Shown piece by piece: positions 1 through 7,098 of a stretch of DNA of 11,141 nucleotides. Under the pieces are notes generated by a model. It ran no database searches, was not told the origin of the DNA, and saw nothing but the letters and a program-made list of their open reading frames with translations. The position numbers and the translations under genes are program-made. The stretch lies in assembly GCA_030601645.1 (NCBI GenBank), contig JAUWBQ010000042.1, positions 1 through 11,141 of the forward strand, in the 5' to 3' direction. Numbering within the stretch: the first letter of the stretch is position 1; each line of letters starts with the position of its first letter. This DNA comes from Candidatus Bathyarchaeota archaeon (GTDB taxonomy: Archaea > Thermoproteota > Bathyarchaeia > TCS64).

Positions 1-132
1 TGGTGGGGCCGGAAGGATTTGAACCCTCGACATTCGGGTTTCCGCTCCAAAAACTCGTCATCCCCTCACGGGTCAGCATCCAACTTCATACTTTCTGGAG
101 CCCGACGTCATCCCAGGCTAGACCACGGCCCC
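1..132 (-). tRNA. tRNA-Trp (anticodon CCA) with a 55-nt intron
   Basis: Read on the minus strand, a full cloverleaf is seen: acceptor GGGGCCG (126-132) pairs with CGGCCCC, D arm with GG in the loop, anticodon stem TCGGG/CCCGA (101-105 with 34-38), T arm GAGGG-TTCAAAT-CCTTC, discriminator A73 (base 4) and an encoded CCA (bases 1-3). The loop reads CTCCAG then A once an insert is removed, placing anticodon CCA at 96-98, hence tryptophan. The insert, about 40-94, lies at the canonical archaeal position 37/38. CTCC of the loop pairs with GGAG (45-48) in the intron, with bulge AGA at the 5' junction, as expected for a bulge-helix-bulge splice substrate. The 3' side is looser (six unpaired bases), so that boundary is less sure. 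The mature tRNA would be 77 nt. Confidence 0.93.
40..94 (-). other. tRNA-Trp intron, possible box C/D guide RNA
   Basis: The intron holds, in transcript order, AGTATGA (weak box C, 5 of 7), CTGA (perfect D'), GGGATGA (C', 6 of 7) and no clear terminal D box (CGGA is the nearest). It is known that in many Euryarchaeota the tRNA-Trp intron is itself a C/D guide RNA for methylation of its own pre-tRNA. The stretch before CTGA contains TTGGA, complementary to T33-A37 if position 37 can pair, but the five-base rule would point to C35 rather than the classic C34. The guide assignment is therefore only suggestive. TTTTTGGAG (45-53) can also pair over nine bases with the anticodon loop and intron start. 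Confidence 0.35.
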
Positions 133-156
133 GCCAAAAACGGCTACCCCCCACCA

Positions 157-167
157 GATAAATAAAG
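157..167 (-). promoter_or_regulatory. TATA box of the tRNA-Trp gene
   Basis: CTTTATTTATC on the minus strand is centred about 30 bp before the tRNA 5' end (132), matching archaeal TATA spacing with a short 5' leader to be trimmed by RNase P. Confidence 0.6.
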
Positions 168-231
168 ATTGCCTTCCCATGAAACCTGTAACCCACCCAG
201 TATATCTCACAGGAAAGTAACGCCAGTACAC

Positions 232-242
232 AACCTTTAACC
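232..242 (+). promoter_or_regulatory. TATA-like box of the ASCH gene
   Basis: ACCTTTAACC is centred about 31 bp before the TTG start at 268, which would give an almost leaderless mRNA. No Shine-Dalgarno site is seen, consistent with this. The 133-267 interval is otherwise just the divergent promoter space between the tRNA and this gene. Confidence 0.4.
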
Positions 243-267
243 CATTCTGAAACATCAAAAACCCAAA

Positions 268-597
268 TTGACCCTCCTCTTCAAGAAGCACTACGTGGAA
301 CAGATCATACAGGGCGCCAAGACCGCCACCCGCCGCCCCCTCAGGCCCATGGTCAAAGAAGGCGGGACGTACCACCTCAAGATCAACTTCTTCGAGTCCC
401 TCCCCTACCGCATCCACGTCCAACGCCTCTACGAGCAAACCCTCGACAAAATGACCCCCCACGACGCAGAGAAGGAGGGATACTCCTCCCTAAAAGAGTT
501 CAGGGAAGAATGGGAGAGCCTCTACCCCCCCTGGGACCCGAGACAGACGGTCTGGGTGGTGGAATTCGAGTACGCCGGCACAGACCGAAACCCTTAA
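268..597 (+). CDS. Small ASCH-domain protein (PUA-like fold)
   Basis: A 109-residue protein. The N-terminus MTLLFKKHYVEQIIQGAKTA followed by TRRPLRP has the ASCH signature, G-x-K-x-x-x-x-R (G16, K18, R23), and the central part (res 30-56) and the VWVVEFE strand (res 95-101) fit the rest of the beta-barrel. ASCH proteins are related to PUA domains and are thought to bind RNA or act on nucleoside derivatives; the substrate here is unknown. The start is TTG: no ATG or GTG lies between the in-frame stop at 238-240 and the signature. The TATA-like box about 30 bp upstream favours leaderless translation. The stop codon (595-597) lies inside the TATA box of the following 5S gene, so the two are on one strand but probably transcribed separately. 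Family call is good, function is not. Confidence 0.82.
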   Translation: MTLLFKKHYVEQIIQGAKTATRRPLRPMVKEGGTYHLKINFFESLPYRIHVQRLYEQTLDKMTPHDAEKEGYSSLKEFREEWESLYPPWDPRQTVWVVEFEYAGTDRNP

Positions 598-600
598 AGA
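593..600 (+). promoter_or_regulatory. TATA box of the 5S rRNA gene
   Basis: CTTAAAGA is centred about 25 bp before the 5S 5' end (about 622), ideal archaeal spacing. It overlaps the TAA stop of the ASCH gene, so 5S has its own promoter rather than depending on an rRNA operon. Confidence 0.65.
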
Positions 601-621
601 ATCGCCCCAAACCCAAAGGTA

Positions 622-746
622 TGGGTTACCGGCCAAAGGGCGTGGGCCCCACCCGAACCCATTCCGAACTCGGAAGTTAAACCACGCTCCGTTTGCGGCT
701 GTAGTGATGTCTTCGGCCTCGCGAACCCGCGAAAGCTGGTGACCCA
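622..746 (+). rRNA. 5S ribosomal RNA
   Basis: The conserved core of archaeal/bacterial 5S is seen at about 651-688: CCCGAACCCATTCCGAACTC followed by GGAAGTTAAACC. The ends pair as helix I: TGGGTTACC (622-630) with GGTGACCCA (738-746), including a G-U pair. Length of about 125 nt is normal. No 16S, 23S or other rRNA is in the window, so this is an unlinked 5S gene with its own TATA box. A pyrimidine-rich stretch, CCCTCTTCTC, follows directly and may be where transcription stops. The gene runs convergently towards the ABC ATPase gene, with 42 bp between them. Confidence 0.95.
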
Positions 747-788
747 CCCTCTTCTCAGAAAATCACCGCAGCAATGCGGGATCGGTGG

Positions 789-1676
789 CTAGTGGACGAC
801 CCCCAGCCTGTGCAGCTCCTCATCAAGCACCGCGCGAGTCCCCTTCAACCCCATCTGCCGCTCCACGTAACTGTCCCCCGTCATCATCCCCTCCTTGAAC
901 TCCACCTCCAGAACCTCCAACTGGGCGTCGATCTCGGCAATCCTCTTCCTCAGCATGTCGGCGTAGGACGTCGGAACCTCGACCCCCTCCCCAACGGGTG
1001 CGACATCCCTCACAATGACCCCATCCTGAATGCGGAGGATACGATCGGCGACCCGGGAGACGGCCGGATCGTGAGTCACCATCAATATGGTCTTCCCCAT
1101 CTCCCGGTTCACCCTGCAGAGATATTCGACGACCACCCTGGCGTTGGCCGTGTCCAGCTCCCCGGTCGGCTCGTCCGCCAGCACCAGGGGCGGGTCGTTC
1201 GCTAGGGCCGCCGCTAGAGCCACCCTCTGCTGCTCCCCCCCGCTCAGCTCCCCCGGCTTGTGACCCATCCTCTCCCCGAGGCCCACGACATCAACGAGCT
1301 CATTCACCTTGGATCTCCTCATCTCCTTGGAGATGCCCAGGGCCACCATAGGCAGCTCGATGTTCTCCGCGGCCGTCAGGGTAGGGATCAGGTTCATCGT
1401 CTGGAAGACGTGGCCCACAGTGTCCCTCCGGTACTCAACAAGCTTACCGGGGCCGAGCCGGGTCAGCTCCCGGCCGAAGACCTTCACGCTTCCCGCAGAG
1501 GCCTTGTCCAGGCCCCCGATGATGTTGAGGAGGGTGGTCTTCCCCGACCCCGAGGGGCCAATCAGGGCTACCATCGACCCCTCCTCCACGTTGAGGTCGA
1601 GGCCCCTCAGGGCCTGGACCTCCAAGGGTCCCCGCGAGTAGATCTTCACGAGGTCTCTCACTTCGACTGCCATCAT
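789..1676 (-). CDS. ABC transporter ATPase, MacB/LolD type, with C-terminal helical tail
   Basis: The ATP-hydrolysing subunit of a type VII (MacB/LolCDE/FtsX-like) ABC system; it would sit on the cytoplasmic face and drive the permease encoded just upstream. Seen: Walker A GPSGSGKT (res 40-47), Q-loop VFQTMN (90-95), signature LSGGEQQRVA (144-153), Walker B LVLADEP (164-170), D-loop ELD and H-loop H202. All catalytic residues are present. LolD-like ATPases are usually about 225-240 residues; this one has 295, the extra part (about res 236-295) being charged and predicted helical, possibly coiled coil. Start: ATG at 1676, with AAAGGAG eight bases upstream; a second ATG follows at once. It lies 25 bp after the permease stop, so the two form an operon. 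Substrate is unknown: lipids, peptides, lipoproteins or antibiotics are all possible. Confidence 0.93.
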   Translation of the reverse strand: MMAVEVRDLVKIYSRGPLEVQALRGLDLNVEEGSMVALIGPSGSGKTTLLNIIGGLDKASAGSVKVFGRELTRLGPGKLVEYRRDTVGHVFQTMNLIPTLTAAENIELPMVALGISKEMRRSKVNELVDVVGLGERMGHKPGELSGGEQQRVALAAALANDPPLVLADEPTGELDTANARVVVEYLCRVNREMGKTILMVTHDPAVSRVADRILRIQDGVIVRDVAPVGEGVEVPTSYADMLRKRIAEIDAQLEVLEVEFKEGMMTGDSYVERQMGLKGTRAVLDEELHRLGVVH

Positions 1677-1701
1677 TCACTTCTCCTTTGTCTAATCTCG
1701 G

Positions 1702-4458
1702 TCACTCATGCGTCCTCCACGTTGGATTCTCAGAGACTTTCTTCACCACGAACAGGATGGGGATGATCGTGGAGATGATCAGGAGGGCCACCACCACGAG
1801 CAGGGTCAACTGGGCCGAGGGGGGGAACACCACCCGCCTCTCCAGAATCAGGGTGACTGCCGCATTGAACAACCTCGCCTCTCCGTGCAGCGTCACCAGG
1901 CCCACCCCCAGTCCCAGGGCCATGGAGAAGAGGGTCATGCCGAGGCTCTCCACCAGCAGCGTCACGGCCAGCTGGCGGCTCGAGAAGCCCCGGATCGCCA
2001 TCACCGTGAGCTCCTTCAGCCTTATCCTGAGGGTCGTGGAGACGATGAGGACGATCCCCACCGAGGAGACCAGGGCCGCGAAGTAGACCCCCAACTCCTC
2101 CACCTTCCGGGGACCGGCCAATAGAATGTTATTCGAGGTGTTCTCCACGATCTCCTCCGCTATGTCCACCCCTTGGATGTCTGGATCGAGTGCCTCTATA
2201 TCGGCCTTCACCCTCGGGAGGTCCGCCCCCTCCTCAAGCTTGACCAAGATCCGGGACAACGAGACATACTTCTCCCTCAAATCGAAGGTATCGGGGACGT
2301 AGAGGGTGGGGTTCTGAATCTGCTCTCCGGTTCCGGAGTCCCTCCCGAAGAACCCTACCACCGTGAAGGTGTGGATCTTGTCTCCGAGTCCCAGGAGCCA
2401 GGGCATTCCTATCTCCACATCTGTGATCCTGGCAGCCCTCTTCCCGAGGATGGCGTTGGTGTGGGTCTCGTTCATGAGCTCGAAGACGAACTCTCCCTCG
2501 ATCCATTCCTCCTCCAAGTAGGCGATCTCCCTCCACTCCAACGGGTCTATGACCCTCACAGGGATTGTCCCGACGATGCTCTCCGCATCGAACAAGGTCT
2601 CCACCGTCGCGGCCGCTACCCCCTCGACTCCGGCCACTTTGTCACGGATGGCGTCGGCGTCCTCCCAGTCGAAGAGCCAGACCGATGCGTCGGCGCCGAT
2701 GCTGATCCTCGTTATCCTTTCCGTGAAGTCGTCGGTGCTAGCGATGCCGCCGATGACGGAGACCCCGTAGCCCAGGATGAGTGCCGCCATGAAGGCGTAG
2801 GCCGCCGTGCGCCTCGCGTTCCTCCTCGAACTCAGCGTCGAGAAGATCGCGATGTCCCCGACCAGGCGTTCGCTTATCCTACCCAAGACCTCGTGGAACA
2901 CCGGTAGGTGATGGATGAAGAGCTTGGCGGCGCCCCAGAAGATCAGGATGGGGGATATGTAAGAGAGGATGAAGTCGACGCCCCACCAGGTGGAGTAGAG
3001 GAGGAAGACCACCAGGTTCCCGGTTTCGGGTCGGAACTGCTCGACGGTGATCCCCACGACGAGCATGGCCACGCTGTATAGGCCGAGGAGGAGGGCGAGG
3101 GCCGCCTCGTGCCAGGAACCGGTTTCCTCCTCTGATTGATACTCCATCAGGGCGTCTACGATGTCCAGGTTGACCGCCCTCTTGGCCGGTTTGTATATGG
3201 CCGATACAGCGAGGGCGCAGCTGAATAACAAGGAAGCAACCAGGGTGACTGGAGATACCGAGCCGAAGACTTGGGCTATACTTAACCCCGGCATCACCAG
3301 CGGGATGATGGCGGCTCCCAAGAGGATGCCCACGACTCCGGCGAAGAGGCTTATGATCACGGCCTCGAAGAGGAAGACGTAGAAGGCCTGGCCGTGGGTG
3401 AAGCCCCTGGTGAAGAGGAGGCCTATCTCCCTTCGGCGCAGCCCCAGGGAAATGTCCGAGACCGTGACCCCCAGGTACCATGCGGTGAAGAAGACGGGGG
3501 CCGCGACGAGCAGCGTGTTCGTCTTCATCTGGGAGGATACCCCCCCTAATACGTTGAGGAGCTCCCCCAGATAGTTGACCGGTACGTAGCCGTATCGGGC
3601 GCCGAGGCCGTTTACCCTCTCGTAGATGGTATCCACCCTGGACCACGACCCTTCGATGTTCCAGGGGTCTACGAGGGCCTCCCTCTCCAAGCCGATCACC
3701 GTCTCCGCTATGAGTACCCTGGTGTGCCTCCTGTGCTCCGCGTAGATCTCGTGCATCCAATCTAGGAAGCTCTCCTCGCTCAGGAGGATCAGCTGGTGGA
3801 GGGGTCTCCGGCTCGCGAGGCCTGAATCTGTAAGTAGTGATGTGAGGAAATCGGCGTACCGTCCGAAGGCTATCGAGAAGAGCCTGTCATCGACTCCCAC
3901 GACGCCCCCCACCGTGAACTGGGCGGAGCGCTTCTGGATGTCGATTATGCTCCCCCCCGGCACGTAGGTGGGAACCGTCAGGGTAACGGTCTCGCCTTCC
4001 CTGAACAAGGAGGCGTTGACCGAGCCCTCGGCGACGTATATCTTCCCAGGCTCGAGGCGGTCCAGCCCCTCCATCCCCTGCACCAAGCTGGAGTCGCTGG
4101 CTATCGCCACGATCGTGAAGGGCATGGAGGCGTTCACCCCCGGGAGGCTCACCTCCATCCCCTCCCCCGGCCCCAGCTCCACGCCCCGGATCAGGTGCTC
4201 GACCCAGGCCACGTGCTCGAGCATGCTGATGGCCTCCTCCACCTCTGCGAGGGAGGTCCTAGTCAGGTTCCGGTCCTCGGCGGACGAGACAATATCGATG
4301 TCGGTGGCCCCGAGGGCTTTCCCCAGCATCGACGCACCGACGGAGTCCGCCGCCTGGAGGATGCCGGAGAAGAGGGTGGCCGCCAGGGCTACGCTCAGGA
4401 ACAGCGCGAGGAAGATGCCTCTCCCCCGGGTGAGGCGCTTCAGGGCGTAGCTGTACAT
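1702..4458 (-). CDS. ABC transporter permease with two FtsX/MacB modules
   Basis: A 918-residue membrane protein, the partner of the following ATPase. Visible layout: TM1 about res 14-36; large outside domain about 37-310 (MacB-PCD-like); TM2 312-336, TM3 358-384, TM4 400-421; two further hydrophobic segments about 451-471 and 490-512; TM of the second module 552-573; second outside domain 574-785; and last three TMs 788-810, 830-857, 882-905. The cytoplasmic coupling motif occurs twice: RRREIGLLFTRGFT (341-354) and RLKELTVMAIRGFS (813-826). The SSRRNARRT stretch (543-551) precedes the second module. So it is a fused tandem of two FtsX permeases, enough for a whole channel. Such proteins move substrates by mechanotransmission or export rather than classic uptake. 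ATG at 4458 has a TATA-like box 33 bp upstream and no Shine-Dalgarno site. Substrate unknown. Confidence 0.92.
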   Translation of the reverse strand: MYSYALKRLTRGRGIFLALFLSVALAATLFSGILQAADSVGASMLGKALGATDIDIVSSAEDRNLTRTSLAEVEEAISMLEHVAWVEHLIRGVELGPGEGMEVSLPGVNASMPFTIVAIASDSSLVQGMEGLDRLEPGKIYVAEGSVNASLFREGETVTLTVPTYVPGGSIIDIQKRSAQFTVGGVVGVDDRLFSIAFGRYADFLTSLLTDSGLASRRPLHQLILLSEESFLDWMHEIYAEHRRHTRVLIAETVIGLEREALVDPWNIEGSWSRVDTIYERVNGLGARYGYVPVNYLGELLNVLGGVSSQMKTNTLLVAAPVFFTAWYLGVTVSDISLGLRRREIGLLFTRGFTHGQAFYVFLFEAVIISLFAGVVGILLGAAIIPLVMPGLSIAQVFGSVSPVTLVASLLFSCALAVSAIYKPAKRAVNLDIVDALMEYQSEEETGSWHEAALALLLGLYSVAMLVVGITVEQFRPETGNLVVFLLYSTWWGVDFILSYISPILIFWGAAKLFIHHLPVFHEVLGRISERLVGDIAIFSTLSSRRNARRTAAYAFMAALILGYGVSVIGGIASTDDFTERITRISIGADASVWLFDWEDADAIRDKVAGVEGVAAATVETLFDAESIVGTIPVRVIDPLEWREIAYLEEEWIEGEFVFELMNETHTNAILGKRAARITDVEIGMPWLLGLGDKIHTFTVVGFFGRDSGTGEQIQNPTLYVPDTFDLREKYVSLSRILVKLEEGADLPRVKADIEALDPDIQGVDIAEEIVENTSNNILLAGPRKVEELGVYFAALVSSVGIVLIVSTTLRIRLKELTVMAIRGFSSRQLAVTLLVESLGMTLFSMALGLGVGLVTLHGEARLFNAAVTLILERRVVFPPSAQLTLLVVVALLIISTIIPILFVVKKVSENPTWRTHE

Positions 4459-4486
4459 ACTAAGATTTACAATGCGACCATAGAAC

Positions 4487-4495
4487 GTTAAAAGA
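4487..4495 (-). promoter_or_regulatory. TATA-like box of the ABC permease/ATPase operon
   Basis: TCTTTTAAC on the minus strand is centred about 33 bp before the permease ATG, predicting a leader of only a few bases. The 140-bp interval 4459-4599 also carries the oppositely directed DUF1512 promoter; I see no further conserved structure in it. Confidence 0.4.
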
Positions 4496-4568
4496 CTTCT
4501 ACTCGAATCCCTCCGTCGATCTTGTAGGATTTATTGTGTTTCGCCTTCTTTATCGTCCTTACATGAAG

Positions 4569-4576
4569 ATTTATAA
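4569..4576 (+). promoter_or_regulatory. TATA box of the DUF1512 gene
   Basis: ATTTATAA is a good archaeal TATA box centred about 28 bp before the GTG at 4600, which would place the transcript start within a few bases of the start codon (leaderless mRNA). Confidence 0.6.
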
Positions 4577-4599
4577 CAGGGGAGCGGTCTTCAACAGAA

Positions 4600-5733
4600 G
4601 TGATTAGAGTGTTCCTCCAAGTCGAGCAATTATTCCAGAACCAGAGCGACATCGGCATGATCCTTCAGACCCTATTCAGCCTCAGCTTCATCATCTACCT
4701 GTTCTACGCCCAGCGGATTCAGGCGATGTCCATGCTGAGGCAGGTGGAGGGGACCCTGAGGAAGGTCAAGGAGATAAGGGACGAGGGGCGCCGAGTCTCC
4801 GTCGAGACCGTGAAGGAGGTGGGGAAGCCTGAGGGCGACCCGTCCTCCGATGTGGACAGGTTCATGGAGCACTTCCTGATCCCGCCCGTGAGCCTCGACC
4901 CGGCCGGCATCGTCGGCAAGCTGGGGCAGCTGCTCAACGTCAGGGAGAACACCTTCAAGGCCGAGGTGAGGGCGATGGCCCCCGAGGCCTCTGACAGCGA
5001 GGTCTCCAACCTGGAGAACCTGCTGGAGGCCTCCCTGGCGCTGAACATCTACTACAAGGTGATCCGCCACTACTACCTCCTCGGGAAGAAGACCATGAAC
5101 ATCTACGTCATAATGCAGATCCACATGATCCTCCCCATGATCGTCCGGGAGATCGAGGCCTACTCAGCCGCCCTCCAGGCCTTTAAGAATGGCATGCCCA
5201 TCGGCGACGGCGTCGGCGCCCTAGTCGCAGCCAAGATGATGCACGGCCACGAGTGGACGGAGGTGGCGAAGGAGATGGTGGCCGCCGAGGTACCCTACAA
5301 CGGTAGGACCCTGATCGTCACCAAGGCCAAGGGGCCCGGGGGCTCCGTTGGCAAGCCGGGGGACGCCGTAGATAACATACTGAACATGCGGAAGGGGAAG
5401 AACGAGGTCAAGGCCGTCATCATGGTGGACGCGGCCGGCAAGCTGGAGGGAGAGCCGACGGGGTCCATAGCCGAGGGCATCGGCGCCGCCATAGGCGGCA
5501 TCGGCGTCGAGAAGTACAAGATCGAGGAGGCGGTGAAGGCCAAGGGTATCCCCGTGTACGCCGTCGTCATCAAGCAGGACATCACCCACGTGGTCGCCCC
5601 GATGGTGGAGGAGCTCTACACCGCCTGCGACACCGCCGTCGAGGTCATAAAGCGGATGATCGAGGAGAAGACGGAGGAGGGGGACACCGTCCTGGTGGCC
5701 GGGATCGGCAACACGGTGGGGGTGGCGCAGTAG
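4600..5733 (+). CDS. DUF1512 family archaeal protein, membrane-anchored
   Basis: A 377-residue protein whose length and sequence fit DUF1512, a conserved archaeal family without a known function. One clear TM lies at about res 18-37, followed by a charged helical linker (41-80). A second hydrophobic stretch (about 165-184) may be a buried helix. The C-terminal half is globular and holds the most family-like motifs: KAKGPGGSVGKPGDAV (242-257), VIMVDAAGKLEGE (273-285), a glycine-rich segment GIGAAIGGIG (293-302) and a closing VLVAGIGNT (364-372). The glycine-rich loops suggest a nucleotide- or ligand-binding fold, but no standard Walker or Rossmann motif is complete. The GTG start matches the TATA box; an ATG at 4657 would cut into the TM. 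The zinc-ribbon gene follows within 9 bp, so they are co-transcribed. Confidence 0.85.
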   Translation: MIRVFLQVEQLFQNQSDIGMILQTLFSLSFIIYLFYAQRIQAMSMLRQVEGTLRKVKEIRDEGRRVSVETVKEVGKPEGDPSSDVDRFMEHFLIPPVSLDPAGIVGKLGQLLNVRENTFKAEVRAMAPEASDSEVSNLENLLEASLALNIYYKVIRHYYLLGKKTMNIYVIMQIHMILPMIVREIEAYSAALQAFKNGMPIGDGVGALVAAKMMHGHEWTEVAKEMVAAEVPYNGRTLIVTKAKGPGGSVGKPGDAVDNILNMRKGKNEVKAVIMVDAAGKLEGEPTGSIAEGIGAAIGGIGVEKYKIEEAVKAKGIPVYAVVIKQDITHVVAPMVEELYTACDTAVEVIKRMIEEKTEEGDTVLVAGIGNTVGVAQ

Positions 5734-5742
5734 GTGAGGAGG

Positions 5743-6159
5743 ATGGCGGAGGCCGAAGCGCCCCAGAACCCGATGATGAGCCTCTCCTGGGTGACCCTGG
5801 CCGTCGTGGTCGTCATAGGGATCTTCTCCCTGCTGAGCCTCTGGATGGGCTTCCAGGCCTACGGCTCTGAGCACCCCGAACAGTCCACGTACTACATCAT
5901 CATAGGCACCGCCGGGTTCGCCGCCATAGGCTACATGTTCTTCAGGACCAAGACCATAACCACGAAGAAGCAGACCGTCCCCAAGGTGGACGTCGACACC
6001 ATCCTGGAGTGCCCCTCCTGCGAACTGAAGCGGGTCAGGGACTTCAAGAGGGGGGACTACGTCTACAAGGACGACGAACCCTGCACCAGGTGCGAGGGCA
6101 CGATGCTCATCACGGGCATCCACAGGCGGGTGGAAGAGAAGAAATCTAAGCGGTCGTGA
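5743..6159 (+). CDS. Two-TM protein with C-terminal zinc ribbon
   Basis: A 138-residue protein (141 if the GTG at 5734, directly after the upstream stop, is used). I prefer ATG 5743 because GGTGA lies five bases before it. TM1 covers about res 16-37 and TM2 about 49-67; a soluble tail follows with two cysteine pairs, CPSC and CTRC, 21 residues apart, a typical zinc-ribbon spacing. The end is very basic (RRVEEKKSKRS). I do not recognise a named family. Zinc ribbons of this type usually bind proteins or nucleic acid. Tight coupling to the DUF1512 membrane protein suggests that the two act together at the membrane; that is inference. Its last 14 bases overlap the end of the convergent methionine aminopeptidase gene. 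Confidence 0.8.
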   Translation: MAEAEAPQNPMMSLSWVTLAVVVVIGIFSLLSLWMGFQAYGSEHPEQSTYYIIIGTAGFAAIGYMFFRTKTITTKKQTVPKVDVDTILECPSCELKRVRDFKRGDYVYKDDEPCTRCEGTMLITGIHRRVEEKKSKRS

Positions 6160-7039
6160 CCACGCAACCGTCCTCGGTCACGATGACGGTGTGCTCCGCC
6201 TGCGCGACGGGGGCCCGACTTTTCTCCACAAGCTGGGGATAGGAGTAGACGCACTTGGCCCTCTGGAGCTCTGCGAAGGCCTCGACGCCCTCGGATCCCG
6301 GGAACCTTCCGTGGACCCAGCGGGAGGCGAAGGGCATGGTCCTGTACTCCGTCTGAATGAACTTGAGCATGCGCTTCGCCGTCTCGCTCTTCACCTTTCG
6401 CTTCTTCCTGAACTGGTAGATGTTGCTGGGCGCCCCGTCCACGACCAGCCCAGCGGCGTCCGGGGGGATGGAGAAGGGCTCTATGGCGTAGATGTCCCCC
6501 TCATGGAGAGCGTGGCCCCGGCCCTCCGGGATGTTGGGGATTGACTGGCCGGCGTGGACGACGTATCGGGCCATCCTGTGACCCGTGAGGTTCCGGATGG
6601 GGGCGTAACCCCTGGCCTTGATGGCCCGCTCGATAGCCCTCCCGATGTCGATGGAGTTCACCCCCGACCCGACCATGTTTATGCCTGCTTCCAGGCCCGC
6701 CTCCGCGGCCTCCACCATCCCCTCCAGGCGAGGGGCTAAGCATATGGTTGTGGCGGTGTCGGCGACATAGCCTTCGACGTGGACCCCGATGTCCACCTTC
6801 ACCAGGGATCCCTCTGGGACCGTGGACCTGTCCCCTACCGCCGATGTGTAGTGGGCCGCGACCTGGTCGATGTCGACGTTGCAGGGGAAGGCAGGGGCTC
6901 CCCCATGCTCTCTCATGGAACCCTCGACGAAGTCGCAGATCTCGATTATCGGCGTGCCGACCTTGACCCGGGCTCTGACCTCGTTCCTCACCCGGGACGC
7001 GATTCTCCCCGCCTTCATCAGGGCGTCTGCTGGCTCCAA
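6146..7039 (-). CDS. map: Methionine aminopeptidase, type II
   Basis: This enzyme removes the initiator methionine from new proteins in the cytoplasm. The 297-residue length is that of archaeal type II enzymes. Metal and catalytic residues are all present: H63 (AAHYTS), D83 (VKVDIG), D94 (VADTATT), H154 (LTGHRM), E187 (AIEPFS) and E282 (AEHTVIV), plus H162. The type II insertion, about res 205-265 (NIYQFRKKRK onward), is seen. Start: TTG at 7039, with a strong GGAGG nine bases upstream, which outweighs the weak start codon. It lies 59 bp after the universal stress gene and has a Shine-Dalgarno site but no clear TATA box, so it may be read from that gene's transcript. Its 3' end overlaps the zinc-ribbon gene by 14 bp, tail to tail. 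Identification is firm. Confidence 0.95.
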   Translation of the reverse strand: MEPADALMKAGRIASRVRNEVRARVKVGTPIIEICDFVEGSMREHGGAPAFPCNVDIDQVAAHYTSAVGDRSTVPEGSLVKVDIGVHVEGYVADTATTICLAPRLEGMVEAAEAGLEAGINMVGSGVNSIDIGRAIERAIKARGYAPIRNLTGHRMARYVVHAGQSIPNIPEGRGHALHEGDIYAIEPFSIPPDAAGLVVDGAPSNIYQFRKKRKVKSETAKRMLKFIQTEYRTMPFASRWVHGRFPGSEGVEAFAELQRAKCVYSYPQLVEKSRAPVAQAEHTVIVTEDGCVVTTA

Positions 7040-7074
7040 CTCTGGCCGCCTCCAACCGTAATTGGCCCATGCGG

Positions 7075-7080
7075 AAAAAA
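7075..7080 (-). terminator. Possible oligo-T terminator after the universal stress gene
   Basis: A run of six T on the minus strand, 18 bases past the Usp stop codon. Archaeal RNA polymerase commonly stops at T-tracts, so some transcripts may end here before the aminopeptidase gene. No hairpin is seen. Confidence 0.35.
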
Positions 7081-7098
7081 GGGTTGCCTATTGTCGCC

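Noticed and set aside
1..132. tRNA-Trp as an integration site for a mobile element
   Set aside because: The 3' end of the tRNA is the window edge, so no attachment duplicate can be seen, and no integrase or phage gene occurs in the window.
774..1205. Plus-strand ORFs antisense to the ABC ATPase and permease (also 1260-1766, 2173-2907)
   Set aside because: Low-complexity, His/Pro/Arg-rich shadow frames typical of GC-rich coding DNA, covering genes with clear motifs on the other strand.
5221..6123. Long minus-strand frame under the DUF1512 and zinc-ribbon genes
   Set aside because: Asp/His/Gly-rich antisense frame with no recognisable domain; the plus strand carries the conserved family and the cysteine motifs.
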